Assembly (NCBI GenBank): GCA_033557465.1
Contig: CM066033.1
Location: 230,456,109 to 230,520,108 of the forward strand
Direction: 5' to 3'
DNA: 64,000 bases
Source of the DNA: Ichthyophis bannanicus
Lineage: Eukaryota > Chordata > Amphibia > Gymnophiona > Ichthyophiidae
The first letter of the stretch is position 1; each line of letters opens with the position of its first letter. The notes under the pieces were generated by a model that was not told the DNA's origin, did not search any database, and saw nothing but the letters and a program-made list of their open reading frames with translations. Shown piece by piece: positions 52,596 through 63,636 of the stretch. The position numbers and the translations under genes are program-made.

Positions 52596-55084
52596 TTGTT
52601 TTGTGTGGTTATTCTAGTTTTGGGCTCCTCAACCGAGTCAAATACAGTCATCATATCCAACCATCACATTAGCATATGCCTCAACTACAGACCTCCCAAC
52701 GCAACAAAGGATCATCTCTCAGCAATACTAGAATCAATATGTGCATTTAGCACCCAACACAAGCCATTGATCACCCTGGGCGACTACAACCTAACCTCCG
52801 CACCCGCTAAAGAAATCAGAGCATTTCTAAGAGCCATGGACTCTCTAAACTACCAACAGATGGTAGAAGCACCATCACACCAGCATGGAACCACACCTGA
52901 CATCATCTTCATCCCATTGCAGCTGATAAGACAGAACCAAACTACAACTCCACTGCCCACTCCAGTTCCATAGTCGGACCACCACGTACTCTCCTTCACC
53001 TTACTCCTAAAAACCCCCACACAGCAAGCTGAAAGAGAAACCAAAACAAGAAGATTCAAAATCTACCATAAAGAGAACTTCCTACAGGACATACTGTAAT
53101 GCCACAAATACAACAATGGGTTGCAATGGGTTAGACAAAACCATAAACAAATGGAACTCCACCCTATCCAAAGCTGCATCAGTGACAAACAAGGAAAAGA
53201 CACACCCCCAAATAAAAAACAGCGCTCCCTGGTACTCAAATGAGATTCGGGAATCAAAACACATGCTCAGAAGGCTAGAAAGAAAATGGAGACGCACCAA
53301 GTCACCAGAGGCAGCACTCCAATACAGAACCGAACAACAAGCCTACAACAACCTGATCAACAACCACAAGCAAAACCACCACACCAACCTAATACTGAAA
53401 GCAGCCAACAAGCCAAGAGAATTATTCAACATAGTGCAACAACTCACAAAAGACAACCCGCTCCACAGTGGACACCAAATAGACCCACAGGAATTCGCAA
53501 ACTACATGATAAACAACACAACTCCAGCTCACGCCATGCCCACCGAAGAACCCGATCCACCAACGCTGGAGTCCCAGACCTGCAAACAACCCCACCAACC
53601 CTGGAATGACTTATCTATACCAACAAAGCAGCAGATAGAAGACAATGTGGGCACACTCAACACAACAATCTCACCAGCCAACCCATGGCCGGTGGAATGC
53701 ATCAAGGCTTCCAAGGCCCAACTAAGCCATTACTTACACAAAATCGTGAAGGAGTCCCTACAACAAGGACACCTGCCACAAGTACTAAAGCAAGCCACCA
53801 TATGATCAATCCTCAAAGGTAACATGTCAAACACCTCTGATCTAAAATCTTACCGACCAATTTCAAGCCTGCCATTTATCTCAAAAATCATTGAGAAAGT
53901 TGTACAAAGACAACTCCAGGATTACATGGACCTACATGCTCCGCTGGACGTGCACCAACACGGCTTTAAACCGCATCACAACGTAGAAAGCCTACTCACC
54001 TCCCTCTTCGACAACCTCCTGAGAGGACTGAATAATATAAAAAACGGTTTCCTACTAATCTTAATCGACATCTCAGCTGCCTTTGACACGGTATCACACT
54101 CCACACTCCTACAGAGACTCCAAGAAATTGGACTATGCAACAACACAATGAAATGGTTCACCTCCTACCTAAGCAACCGAACACAGCAAGTAAAATGCGG
54201 AGAGAAATGATCAACCAAGTTTCGCACCACGCAGGGAATACCACAGGGCTCGGCCCTATCATCAATTATTTTCAACATCTATATACAGCCTATATGCAGT
54301 ATTCATCAGACAACACAGCATACAATGTCACCTATACACAGACGATATCATGGTGTAGAACCCAATTGACCTGAGCACCCCTGACATAACCCCAATGACC
54401 AAGTGCCTCGAACACATGAACACCTGGCTCGCCAACCACAACCTCAATGTGAACTTTGACAAAACTGAAGCAATGTTCATTTCCAGAAACACAACATTCA
54501 AGCCACCTCAAGAAATCAAAATACTACACAGGACAATAACAACTAAGGACAAAGTAAAATATCTAGGGGTCACCCTGGACAAGAACCTTAATCTCCAATC
54601 CCACATAAACAAGACTGCAGCGAAAGCATACAACTGTTTAAAGATCATCAGACGACTCAAGCCACTCTTCAGCCAAGACCACTTCCGCACCGTATGCCAG
54701 GCAGTCATCACTCCCATACTGGACTACGGAAATTCTTTATACCAGGGGTTACCAAAGCAAACTGTGCACCCACTTCAAATGGTTCAAAATACCGCGGCTC
54801 ACATAATCACAGGCACAGCCAAATACGAACACATAACACCGGAACTCCGACAGTTGCACTGGCTACCTATAATTGCACAGACAAAATTCAAGGCTACACT
54901 AACCATCTTCAAGATCATACACCACTGCTCAGCAGAGGTTCTACAGACCTTGATAACTAAAGACACAAGCAGCAGACCCAGGCGAACCCAAGGCAGCAAT
55001 AGACTCCGCACCCCATCCGGATACCACAGGACAAAGCAAGCAACTTCCAGAAGGGCGTTATCACTCTCAGCACTGGATCTATAG
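52596..55084 (+). pseudogene. L2-like ORF2: endonuclease and reverse transcriptase fragments
   Basis: 52596-52973: YRPPNATKDHLSAIL, LGDYNL and HGTTPDIIFI (endonuclease). 53116-53805: linker (KNSAPWYSNEIRESKHMLRRLERKWRRT). 53824-54210: RT (DLKSYRPISSLPFISKIIEK, HQHGFKPHHNVESLL, ILIDISAAFDTVSHSTLL). The palm with the usual YADD box falls in a shifted frame at about 54210-54390 and is not clear. 54395-55084: LGVTLDKNLNLQSHINKTAA, TPILDYGNSLYQGLP, LRQLHWLPIIAQTKFK. The C-terminal LHWLPI and SLSALDLWNSLPEDL-type end are characteristic of L2. Confidence 0.82.
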
Positions 55085-55285
55085 AACTCCCTCCCTGAGG
55101 ATCTATGAGCACAAAAAGACCTCAAGGACTTCCGCAAATCCCTTAAGCACCCCAGCCAGATACCACAGGACAAAGCAAGCAACTTCCAGCAGGGCGTTAT
55201 CACTCTCGGCACCGGATCTATGGAACTCCTTCCCTGAGGATCTACGAGCACAAAAAGACCTCAAGGACTTCCACAAATCCCTTAA
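55008..55285 (+). repeat. 139-bp tandem duplication inside the L2-like LINE
   Basis: ATACCACAGGACAAAGCAAGCAACTTCCAG at 55021 recurs at 55160, and both copies run through CAAAAAGACCTCAAGGACTTCC to AATCCCTTAA. The copies differ at several sites, so the duplication is not recent. Confidence 0.85.
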
Positions 55286-55510
55286 AACCCACCTGTTCAT
55301 AGACTCATTTGAACAACCCCCATAACTCAATCACCACCGATACAAACACCAACCACCAACGAACCAGATCTGGGCTCACCCCCCCAGAATTATATGTCTG
55401 TCTGTTCACCCTCTGTTCAATGTAGACCCCTTGTCATGTCCCTAACCACTATGATCGAAAGAAAAGGTGGTATACAAAACTGGCTAAATAAATAAATAAA
55501 ATAAATAAAT

Positions 55511-55714
55511 TCTTTCTTCTACATTGTAGTGCTATGTTCTCTTTACTTTGGGCAGTTAATCTAGTTCTGTTATACGATTGGATTTTACCTAAAGTCTTAG
55601 GATTAGCAGCAGGACTGGCAGCCTGGGCAAACCTCATCTCTTGTGCCCGCCACCCCTCCCTTGTGGCACCCCCCTTTGCCACTGCTGCCATTATTAAAGG
55701 GGATCCGGTAAATC
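55511..55714. other. Spacer between LINE copies; nothing recognised
   Basis: No ORF or repeat end that I can define. Confidence 0.45.
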
Positions 55715-57955
55715 CACTGCTTCCAATAGTGATCAATCCAAGTCACAAGTATCTTGCAGGATCTCAAAGTATCAGGATTCCATGCTACTTATCACCAGGA
55801 ATAAACAATGGCTTTCCTCATGTCTCCCTTAATAGTGCTTTATAGACTTTTCCTCCTGGAACTTGTCCAAACCTTTTTTAAATACAGCTACATTAACTGC
55901 TTTTACCACATCATCTAGCAACAAATTCCAGCGCTTAATTAATGCACTGAGTGGAAAACATATTTTATCCTATCTGTTTAAAATGTATTACTTACTAACT
56001 GCATAGAGTGTCCACTAGTTGAATTTTTTGAAAGAGCAATCAAGTCACATTTACCTGTTCCATTCAAGATTTCATAGACCTCTATCATCTCTCCCCTCAG
56101 CCATCTTTTCTCCAAGCTGAAGTGCCTGAACTTCTTTAGTCTTTCCTCATAAGGAGAGTTGTTCCATCCCCTTTATTATTTTGGTCATCCTTTTCTGCAG
56201 CTTTTCTAATTCCACGATATCTTTTTTGAGATGCAGCAATCAGAACTGCACACAATATACAGTTGTGGTCAACATTATTGGCACCCTTGCAGTTCAACCC
56301 CTTAATGTCCAAAAAACATGGCCCGTGAAATGGCTTTGGACTAAATATATACACATATTTGATACACAAAAGAAATAGCATAAAAACAGGGACACTGCCA
56401 GGACATTATTCACACCCTTATCAACAATTCAACAAAAGAACCACGTTCCCACTGCAGTAAAATTAGACACACTTGTGATCAATTGTCAGTACCCACACGA
56501 CTTGAATCAATCAATGAATGATGGCACTAAAGTTTAAAATGGCCTTATTCACTCCCTGTTCCATTTTCACAATGGTAATGACAAGAGAGCTGCCTGAGAT
56601 GGTCAGAAAAGCCATTATCACCAAACGAGTAAAAGGCCATCAACAAAGACATTGGGATTCCTGTGTCTACAGTTTGCAATGTTATTACAAAGTTTTCTGC
56701 TCATTGAACTGTCAAGATCCACCTAGGATGTGGTGAGAAGAGGAAAATTAATCCATGTCGTCTTTGAAGGTTAGTGCAAACTGTTGGAAAAACACCACGT
56801 ACAACATCCAAAGAGCTTAAGACTGACCTGAAGCAATCTGGAGTAGTGGTTTCAACCTGCACCTTAAACTGTGCTCCAAACAAAGAAGGACTTCATGGTT
56901 GAAGGCCAAGGAGGACCCCACTGCTAAAAAAAAAACATAAAAAGACACACCTGATCTTTTCCCAAACCATCCTTGAGAAACCACAATCCTTCTGGGAAAA
57001 TGTTCTGTAGACAGAAGAAACCAAACTTGAGCTCTTTGACTTTGAAGATGAGCAATACATTTACAGGCCAAGAAATCAAGCTTATAAGGAAAAAAAACCA
57101 CCTTTCCTACAGTTAAACATGGTCAAGGTTCCATAGTGTTGTAGGGCTGTTTTGCTGCCTCAGGAATTGGAGGCCTGGGACGTATTAAAGGAATCATGAA
57201 GTCAGAGGACTACCAAGGTATTTTGGAGTGAAATGTGCTATCAAGTGTCAGAAAGCTAGATCTCGGTCAAAAGGTCAGGGATCCTCCAGCAGGACAATGA
57301 GCCAAAACATACATCCAAAAGTACAAAAGAATGGTTAAAAAGGAACAAATGGACTGCTTTAAACTGGCGAGCAATGAGTCTTGATCTCAATCCAATGAGA
57401 ACCTTTGGAAAGAGCTGAAATCTGCCAATGGTAAAAGGAACCCTGTAAACATTCATGAGCTGGAACAAATCGCAGTTGAAGAGTGGGAGAAACTACCAGC
57501 AGACAGATATATAAAACTTATAGATGGCTACAAGAAATGTTTGGAGGCTGTCATCACTGCCAAGGGTTGTGAATCAAATATTAGTGAAGAGTGCCATTAA
57601 TCCTGTTCAGGTCATATTTTGTTTCTCAGACATTGCTATGTCTAAGTTGCACAGACATCCTTTTTGCTATTGCATACCTTTGAACATATTATTAAAATAT
57701 TATGAAGACATACAGTTGGAATATTTCCAATTATTTCTCAAGATATTGTACACAACGTACCAAAAATGCAAGGGTACCAATAATGTTGACCACAAACTTA
57801 CAAGGTATGGTTGTACCATGCAGCAATACAAAGGCATTATGATATGTGTTTTATTCTGTATTCTTTTCTGAATAATTCCTAACATAACATTTGCTTTTTT
57901 TGGCCACTACTGTACATTAAGCAGAAGATTTCAATGTACTGTCCATGGACCCTAG
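55715..57955 (-). mobile_element. CR1-like LINE fragment, split by a Tc1
   Basis: On the minus strand, 57955-57801 encodes the RT end (MLGIIQKRIQNKTHIIMPLYCCMVQPYL) and 56257-55715 the following part (AVLIAASQKRYRGIRKAAEKDD) and 3' end. It is the same family as the outer LINE at 47888. The two parts join at the TA pair flanking the Tc1. Confidence 0.82.
56260..57798 (+). mobile_element. Decayed Tc1/mariner transposon
   Basis: Ends CAGTTGTGGTCAACATTATTGGCACCC (56260) and GGGTACCAATAATGTTGACCACAAA (to 57798) are inverted repeats flanked by TA (56258-56259 and 57799-57800). At about 1.54 kb it has the usual Tc1 size. The transposase is recognisable only in pieces (ELPEMVRKAIITKRVKG at about 56590, then a TGGAGGCCTGGGACGT patch at about 57170 and CAGCAGGACAATGAGCCAAAACA at about 57288) and has many breaks. 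It differs in sequence from the Tc1 at 17321. Confidence 0.85.
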
Positions 57956-58009
57956 CACATACCTTTGCTCTTCTGTTCATCCTGCCTTTCCAATCTTTGT
58001 TTATGCATT

Positions 58010-58088
58010 TAAGGGTCCTTTTACAGGTGTGTACTAAACAGTTAACATGTGTTTTAATACATGATAACTGTTAGCATAGGTCTGAAGG
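58010..58088. mobile_element. MITE end fragment, same type as 11622-11933
   Basis: AAGGGTCCTTTTACAGGTGTGTACTAAACAGTTAACATG resembles the left end and inner sequence of the element at 11622. It is cut by the DIRS family II end at 58090. Confidence 0.5.
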
Positions 58089-58089
58089 T

Positions 58090-58690
58090 GACATTTTACT
58101 TACCAGTTGATGTCCTTTCCTCGAGTCCTGATAGACCAGTCCAGACAAGTGGGTTGTGTTCTCCTACTTGCAGATTGGTGGATATGAAGAACCAATAAAA
58201 AGCCCTGGCTGCAATGACATCACTCCTATGCCTCAATTCGCCTCAGCCACCAGAGGTCCCTTCAGTATTTGTCCCAAAGCATATGGGAGATACAGAGCAA
58301 GCCTCACAGAACCTCAAATGTGGGCAACAATGAGCTATCAACAGTAGAGAACCATGTAAGGGAAGGTAGAAACTTAAGGCTGCCAGAAGAAGATGAGCCT
58401 GCAGAGTCGAGTATAAAACTCATGGCAGACCCAAGCGTACCGCAGCAGAAGAACAAAGCAATACAGTTTTGGGATGGGCCCTGGACTGGTCTAGCAAGAC
58501 TCAATGAAAGGACATTAACTGGTAAGTAAAATGTCATCTTCCATATCATCCTGCTAAACCAGTCCAGACAAGTTGGATGTGCCAAAGCTACAATACCACT
58601 GGGCAGGAAGAAGACATAGCAGCTCGCAAAACCTTTTAGCCAAAGGCAATGTCCACCCACGCGTGGACATCCAAGTGGTAATGCTTGATA
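58090..58690 (-). mobile_element. Left end of a second DIRS family (family II)
   Basis: The left terminus CATTTTACTTACCAGTTGATG (58092) is repeated as its reverse complement at 58481-58535 (CTGGACTGGTCTAGC... to GGTAAGTAAAATGTC). It is joined there to ATCTTCCATATCATCCTGCTAAACCAGTCC (58536-58565), which should be the reverse complement of the right end. This is the DIRS terminal repeat plus ICR plan, with sequence unrelated to the other DIRS copies. Only about 600 bp is seen before element D interrupts it; no genes of this family are in the window. Confidence 0.78.
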
Positions 58691-58969
58691 AAGCACAGTT
58701 ACTTACCTGTAACAGGTGATCTCTGGGAACAGCAGGAATAAGTTTTCACATATGGGTACGTCGGTACCGACGGAGCCTGCGCGGGAACGCTCCCCAGAGT
58801 CCAAAAAGAAAGCCTTTGGGAGCATCCCACACGCATGTGCGCTGCCTTCCCATCTAAACACTTCCCTCTCATCAGTTGGGTTTGTAGCTGAGACCGAAGG
58901 AGGGAAGTAGACAAATCAGAAAGAGAGAGAGAGAAAAAGAGAGCAACTCCTAGGGGAGGTGGGTGGGTT

Positions 58970-59065
58970 GTGAAGACTTATTCCTGCTGTTCCCAGAGAT
59001 CACCTGTTACAGGTAAATAACTGTGCTATCTCCAGGAACAAGCAGGAATGAGTCTTCAAATATGG
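58970..59065. repeat. ICR of DIRS element D
   Basis: The reverse complement of the left end, with one change (GGTAAATAAC in place of GGTAAGTAAC), is joined to TATCTCCAGGAACAAGCAGGAATGAGTC, the reverse complement of a standard right end. Confidence 0.84.
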
Positions 59066-61464
59066 GGACTCCCAAGCTAAGATGCCTGGAGGAGGCCCCA
59101 GCATGTTGCAAATCTAATGGATGGGCCATGTTTATTCCTCAGAACCTCAGGCATCCAAGGGATGGAGGGTAGGAGTTGAATTAGAAAAGAAAAAAGGATG
59201 CTGTGGAACAGCTTGACTAAACAAGGTATCCAGAGTGGAGTCCTTGTGTAGATCATAATTGTTAGAAAAAATTGAATCCCAATTTTCTAATGTGGATCTT
59301 ACTCAAAAGTATTGCAAAAATATTTGCTGAGGCTAATATGGGTCTGTAGTTGAGAGCCAGTACATTATCCTCAAAGAAATTCCCTCACTGTGAAGTAGAG
59401 GAAAAATAAATTTTGCAATACAGGAAGAGATAAGAAGCCTTAATGGCTAGCACTAACCCCAGAAGAAAAGAGTGGGGGAGTTTAATGAGGTTGGACTTTG
59501 GAGAAATAGCTAAAGCTTCTGTAAAGTCCAAAGTTTGAACTCCTTGTCCTTGGAGCAGAATAAGGCCCTAGGAAAGAGTGGAGATAGTCTGACTGGTTTG
59601 GATGAAAAGGTAGAAATACCCTTTGCAGAAAAAAGGATAGGTCTTTAAGACCCCCTTTATCCAAATGAAAGACAAAGATATTTATACTAGGCGTTGGGCC
59701 TCCAATTTCTTGAAGATCAGTAAAGTCTTTCGTAAGTGATGTCACTTATGATAATGACCTTACATGGAGAGCTTCAGATGTGACGTAACCGAAAAGGTAA
59801 CGGTAAAGAAGGTATTTCCTAATTTACCATAGAAATTGGTTGTCCATTAAGTTCTATGATATGCTGGGACAGCATTAATATGGACAGTAAACAAATCTTT
59901 CAAAGTCAGATGTTGTATAGAGATTGACCCAATAGCAAGAAGGATTAAGACCTACTTGAGAATATTGATGGAGAATCTCTATCTGGTGAAAAATGGAAGA
60001 ACTATAAAGAAAAGTTTCATGGAAACCGGTATTATGTTCTTCACTTACAAGGAGAGGACTAGATTACTTTAAAAAAAGATCTAGCCCCTAAATAACCAGG
60101 TCTCGAGACGTACATGAAGGAGTGCAGAGGAGATCCTTAGTCTTAAGACAGGAAGTCTGGATCCTTCTATAACTTCAAGTAGTAGCTGGAGAGAAAGACG
60201 CAATATAAGGGGATACCATGTTTGCCTCTCTATGAGGGCAATATGAGTATCATGCGCTCTTTTGTTCATCACAAGCTACAATGAAGTATAGGGAATTAGA
60301 AGGAAAGTAGTGGATAAGGACCGACTGCAGTGAAAGGAATGCATCCCTGTTGTAGAAATTCCAGTGAGATGTGGAACAACCGAGGGAATTGTGCAATTCT
60401 CTACGCTTTCACGTAGTCAAAGCCCTGGTTACTTTTCCTTAAAAGGAAATTTTTAAGGAAGATGGTAAAATTAGGAAAAAAATCAGTCATGTAGGAGCAT
60501 AACTGGGCAGAGTCTACCAGCTGAAGCCCTTTTTAACCATCTGGAAGCTACCTACTAGGAGTAGTTCTGAAGTTCTCTGGCAAAGGCCCATAGTTGCAGA
60601 GCTTTCTTGTATAATTGCAGAGAGCATGTTGTAGGTTGCTTAGAATCTGGCTGTTTAAATTCCAGTGTGCAACCTAATCTATTCTGTTGGAGCCAAAAAG
60701 AATTGAAGATGGTTAAGAATAGTAGACAGGCCTGATGCCTGCAACAATAAATTGTCCAAATGGGTTCTGGAACCTCTCTTGGAGTTATCTGTTATTAAGG
60801 CAGCAGGAAAAAATTAGGTCCTATAGGTTGTAGAGGACCGACAGACATAATTTGGGGTGATAATACTCAATTTCTGTCTGATAAGCTGCCTTAAAGAAGT
60901 ATCTGAGAAGGTTAGCTCAAAGATACACAGAGAAGAAGATGGACCGCAAAGGGGAAGAAAACTCTGTATGGAAACTACTTACTGGAGTAGGTATTGAAGA
61001 AAATCCTATGGGCTTAGAGGATAAGCCCTCCAGTTGATTAGTAGTACTCTTAGAGACTGAAAGTCTGGACTAAGAGGGATAGAAAATAATACAGAGTTGA
61101 GAGGACTTACAATTTGGTACGTCTTTGAAGAGGTAGGGTCCCCTTGCGGTTAAAAGTATAAAATATCCTCGTACAGAAAACTGTCAAGGTGAAGGATATA
61201 GCTCACCTTGTTGTTAGTTGTTAGGTCTCCCTTTCTTTTAAAAGGAGAAACCTGTTATCTCTAGGGTATGATGGCCCTTAATAGCTCTTGGAGCTAAAAA
61301 GATGGATTTCCCTTATAGTAAGAGATTCATGCCCAGAGTCGAGGACTGAATCAATGTATGACTGGTATCTCAGCATGGATGAGATGAACCTTAGACACGT
61401 CTGTTAAAAAGAAGTAGGCTTAGAGGTTCTAAACCTCACACAGAAAAAACAGAGAATAGAAATA
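59066..61464 (-). pseudogene. Decayed pol-derived backbone of element D
   Basis: Non-coding. The RNase H patch is recognisable at about 60574-60632 (TCTCTGGCAAAGGCCCATAGTTGCAGAGC). The remainder aligns loosely with B and C (CTGTCTGATAAGCTGCCTTAAAG at 60877). It has diverged more from B and C than they have from each other. Confidence 0.6.
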
Positions 61465-63261
61465 TCAGAAACCCTGCGACTGCTGGGCTTGCTGAGGCTG
61501 TTGAGGTCTTGATTTTCTTAGCCTGGTTTGATGTTGCCAATCTTTGGAAACATCTGCATGATGGGTAGGACATGGATAAAACTTTTTTCCCCTAGGGGGA
61601 TAAAGCTTTTTATTGGCTGAGATAGAGGAAATTTTTGACAATCCTCTGACACTAAAAGCATCAGTGTTTAACTGAGTAGCTTGAAATAAAGCATCCTTGT
61701 TAAAGAGATTTTCACCAGTACAAGGCGTATTTCCCAGCCTTTCTTGTACCCATCTGTCCAAGTCTGAAGCTTGGAGCCAGGCCAGGCGTCGTGCTCCTAT
61801 GGCTATAGCAGAGGTTCTGCTAATAGACTCAAAACAGTCTAGGGAAGCACGATTAAGGAACTTAGAGATATTTTGAGCATGATTGACTAGTAAGAAATAG
61901 TTTGCTCTCTTATGCTCTTGAATGAAAGGGTTCAAAAGCTTTAAGCTCTTTGTGCCCTCTTCAAGAGACAATCCCATATAGAAAATATATGAGATAATTC
62001 TTGCTGAAAGCATGGATGCCTGGAAGCATCGACATCCAAAGGCATCTAAAGTCCTAGACTCACGACCTGGCGAATAAGAGGAGTGCTTCTTTGCACTCTT
62101 AATACGCCTCATTGCTGATTCTACAACAATAGAATGATGAGGAAGTTGAGTCTTTTGAAAACCTGGAGAAGGTGGCAGTTTGTACCTAGTTTCAAGTGTC
62201 TCAGAATGTGGTGATACCGTTAAAGGAGTTTCCCACATCTTTAAAAGTAGATCTTGTAAGATCTGATGCAAAGGAAGCATGATTAGCTCCTTTGGCAACC
62301 AGGGTCTTTGAATCCCCTGGTAAGGACTCTTCACCAGGTATAGAAATGGCAAGTAACCTCGCCATATCAAGCAGAAAAGCTTGAAAAGAAATCTCCCCTG
62401 AGGAGGACCCTCTAAAATGAGGGGTAAAGGCTAGACTTGTTAAAGATTCAGCCTTGGTACCAATGGGCTCATCCCAGTCATCGGTATCGGAAGACTTGAA
62501 AGGATGAAGCATCGGATTCTCCCTATATCGATGTCTTCGGTACCACCCGAAGTGGGTACAGAGACGAGTCGGTACCGAATCATCCATGCTAAGGATCAAT
62601 TTCAGGCTCGGCATCGAAGGAATCGAGGCTGTCGAAGCAAGCATGAACGGTACCGACACCAATGCCGGTACCGGTACCGAAGGCGATACCGATACTGGAG
62701 GAACGGTCTGCAGCCACTCTGACGGTACCAAAGTAACCGAGAGCGCTAGACTACGTTCATCGGTGAGGAGTGTTTCATCCATCACCGTAGCCGATGCCGG
62801 GGTGTCGGTACCGCTCGAAGCGGCCACAACCAGCGAGCATGGCCCAGGTATGTTCACCGAGGTGAGAACCCCGGGAACAACCTGAAGCCCCGTTAATGAT
62901 TTGGAGCCCGAAGACTCCCGCCGGGGCTTTATTGCCAAAATGTCCTCGAGGGCAAAGCCGGAGCAATCTCGATACTGGAAAGGAGATCTACCTCTCGAGG
63001 ACTGGCTAGTCTTTACAGACTTTTGTTTGGTTACCTGATTCTGTTGAGATATTCTATCTGGTGACATCGAGTGCGATGTGAACTGGGTATCGAGCTGTGC
63101 TCGATTCTGAAGATTTCTTCTGTTTGAGTCCAGCAGGAAAGACACTCCAGTGAGCAATGGTCAGGACCCAAACATTTTAGACACTAAGTATGGGTGTCTA
63201 AAAGAATATTTGTACCGCCACACTTAGAGTATTTCTTAAGGATAGTGGCTGGCTTTTCCAT
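61465..63261 (-). pseudogene. DIRS gag-like gene, element D (broken)
   Basis: Starts MEKPATILKK at 63261. A TAG interrupts the zinc-binding block before CLKCLGPDH. A frameshift near 63130 and another near 62300 follow. Pieces 63157-62201 and 62370-61465 cover the rest. One repeat module is present (SIPSMPSLKLILSMDDSV, 62581-62627). The C-terminal half is well kept: PPSPGFQKTQLPHHSIVV, ASMLSARIISYIFYMG, RRLAWLQASDLDRW, NTPCTGENLF, ending QGF followed by TTC TGA. It is the gag of the B/C/D lineage with the fewest modules. Confidence 0.85.
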
Positions 63262-63429
63262 AGCGGAAAAATGGAGGCCTAGTGGCCTAGAAACTGACAG
63301 ATACTAACAGGAAAAAATTTCTATCGGAAAGAAGAAATTATTTAAAAAAACAAAAGAAAAGCACCGGCGGTACCGGTGGCGTCGAGAGAAGGCAGACGCG
63401 ACCACAAAAAAGTAAGAATAAAAAGAAGA

Positions 63430-63636
63430 ATTTTCTGTGGTGACAGGAGTACGTCCTGCCGGCTCCACGGAAAACTGATGAGAGGGAAGTGTTTAGGTGG
63501 GAAGGCAGCACGCATGTGTGTGGGATGCTCCCAAAGACTTTCTTTTTGGACGCTGGGGAGCGTTCCCGCGCAGGCTCCGTCTGTACCGACGTACCCATAT
63601 GTGAAGACTCATTCCTGCTTGTTCCTGCTTGTTCCT
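63430..63636. repeat. Right terminal repeat of element D with irregular end
   Basis: The blocks are normal up to CATTCCTGCTTGTTCCT. Then GCTTGTTCCT is repeated and the expected GGAGAT is missing; CTAGCCTCC-type sequence follows. The end has been altered after or during insertion. Confidence 0.75.

Larger units (their letters stand above)
52590..55510 (+). mobile_element. L2-like LINE, 5'-truncated and broken
   Basis: The endonuclease end, RT and C-terminal domain are in order on the plus strand, ending in the 3' tail GGTGGTATACAAAACTGGCTAAATAAATAAATAAAATAAA. The region is CA-rich on this strand. Several stops and frameshifts and an internal 139-bp tandem duplication (55008-55285) are visible. 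Confidence 0.82.
58691..63636 (-). mobile_element. Non-autonomous DIRS, element D (gag remnant, no pol or YR)
   Basis: Left terminus AAGCACAGTTACTTACC at 58691 and ICR at 58970-59065. Then comes a backbone shared with B and C, gag on the minus strand, and a right repeat that ends irregularly near 63636. There is no RT or YR frame. It sits in the family II DIRS end. Confidence 0.83.

Noticed and set aside
58156..58529. ORFs in the family II DIRS left end
   Set aside because: They lie between the left repeat and the ICR, where no DIRS gene is expected, and have no motif.
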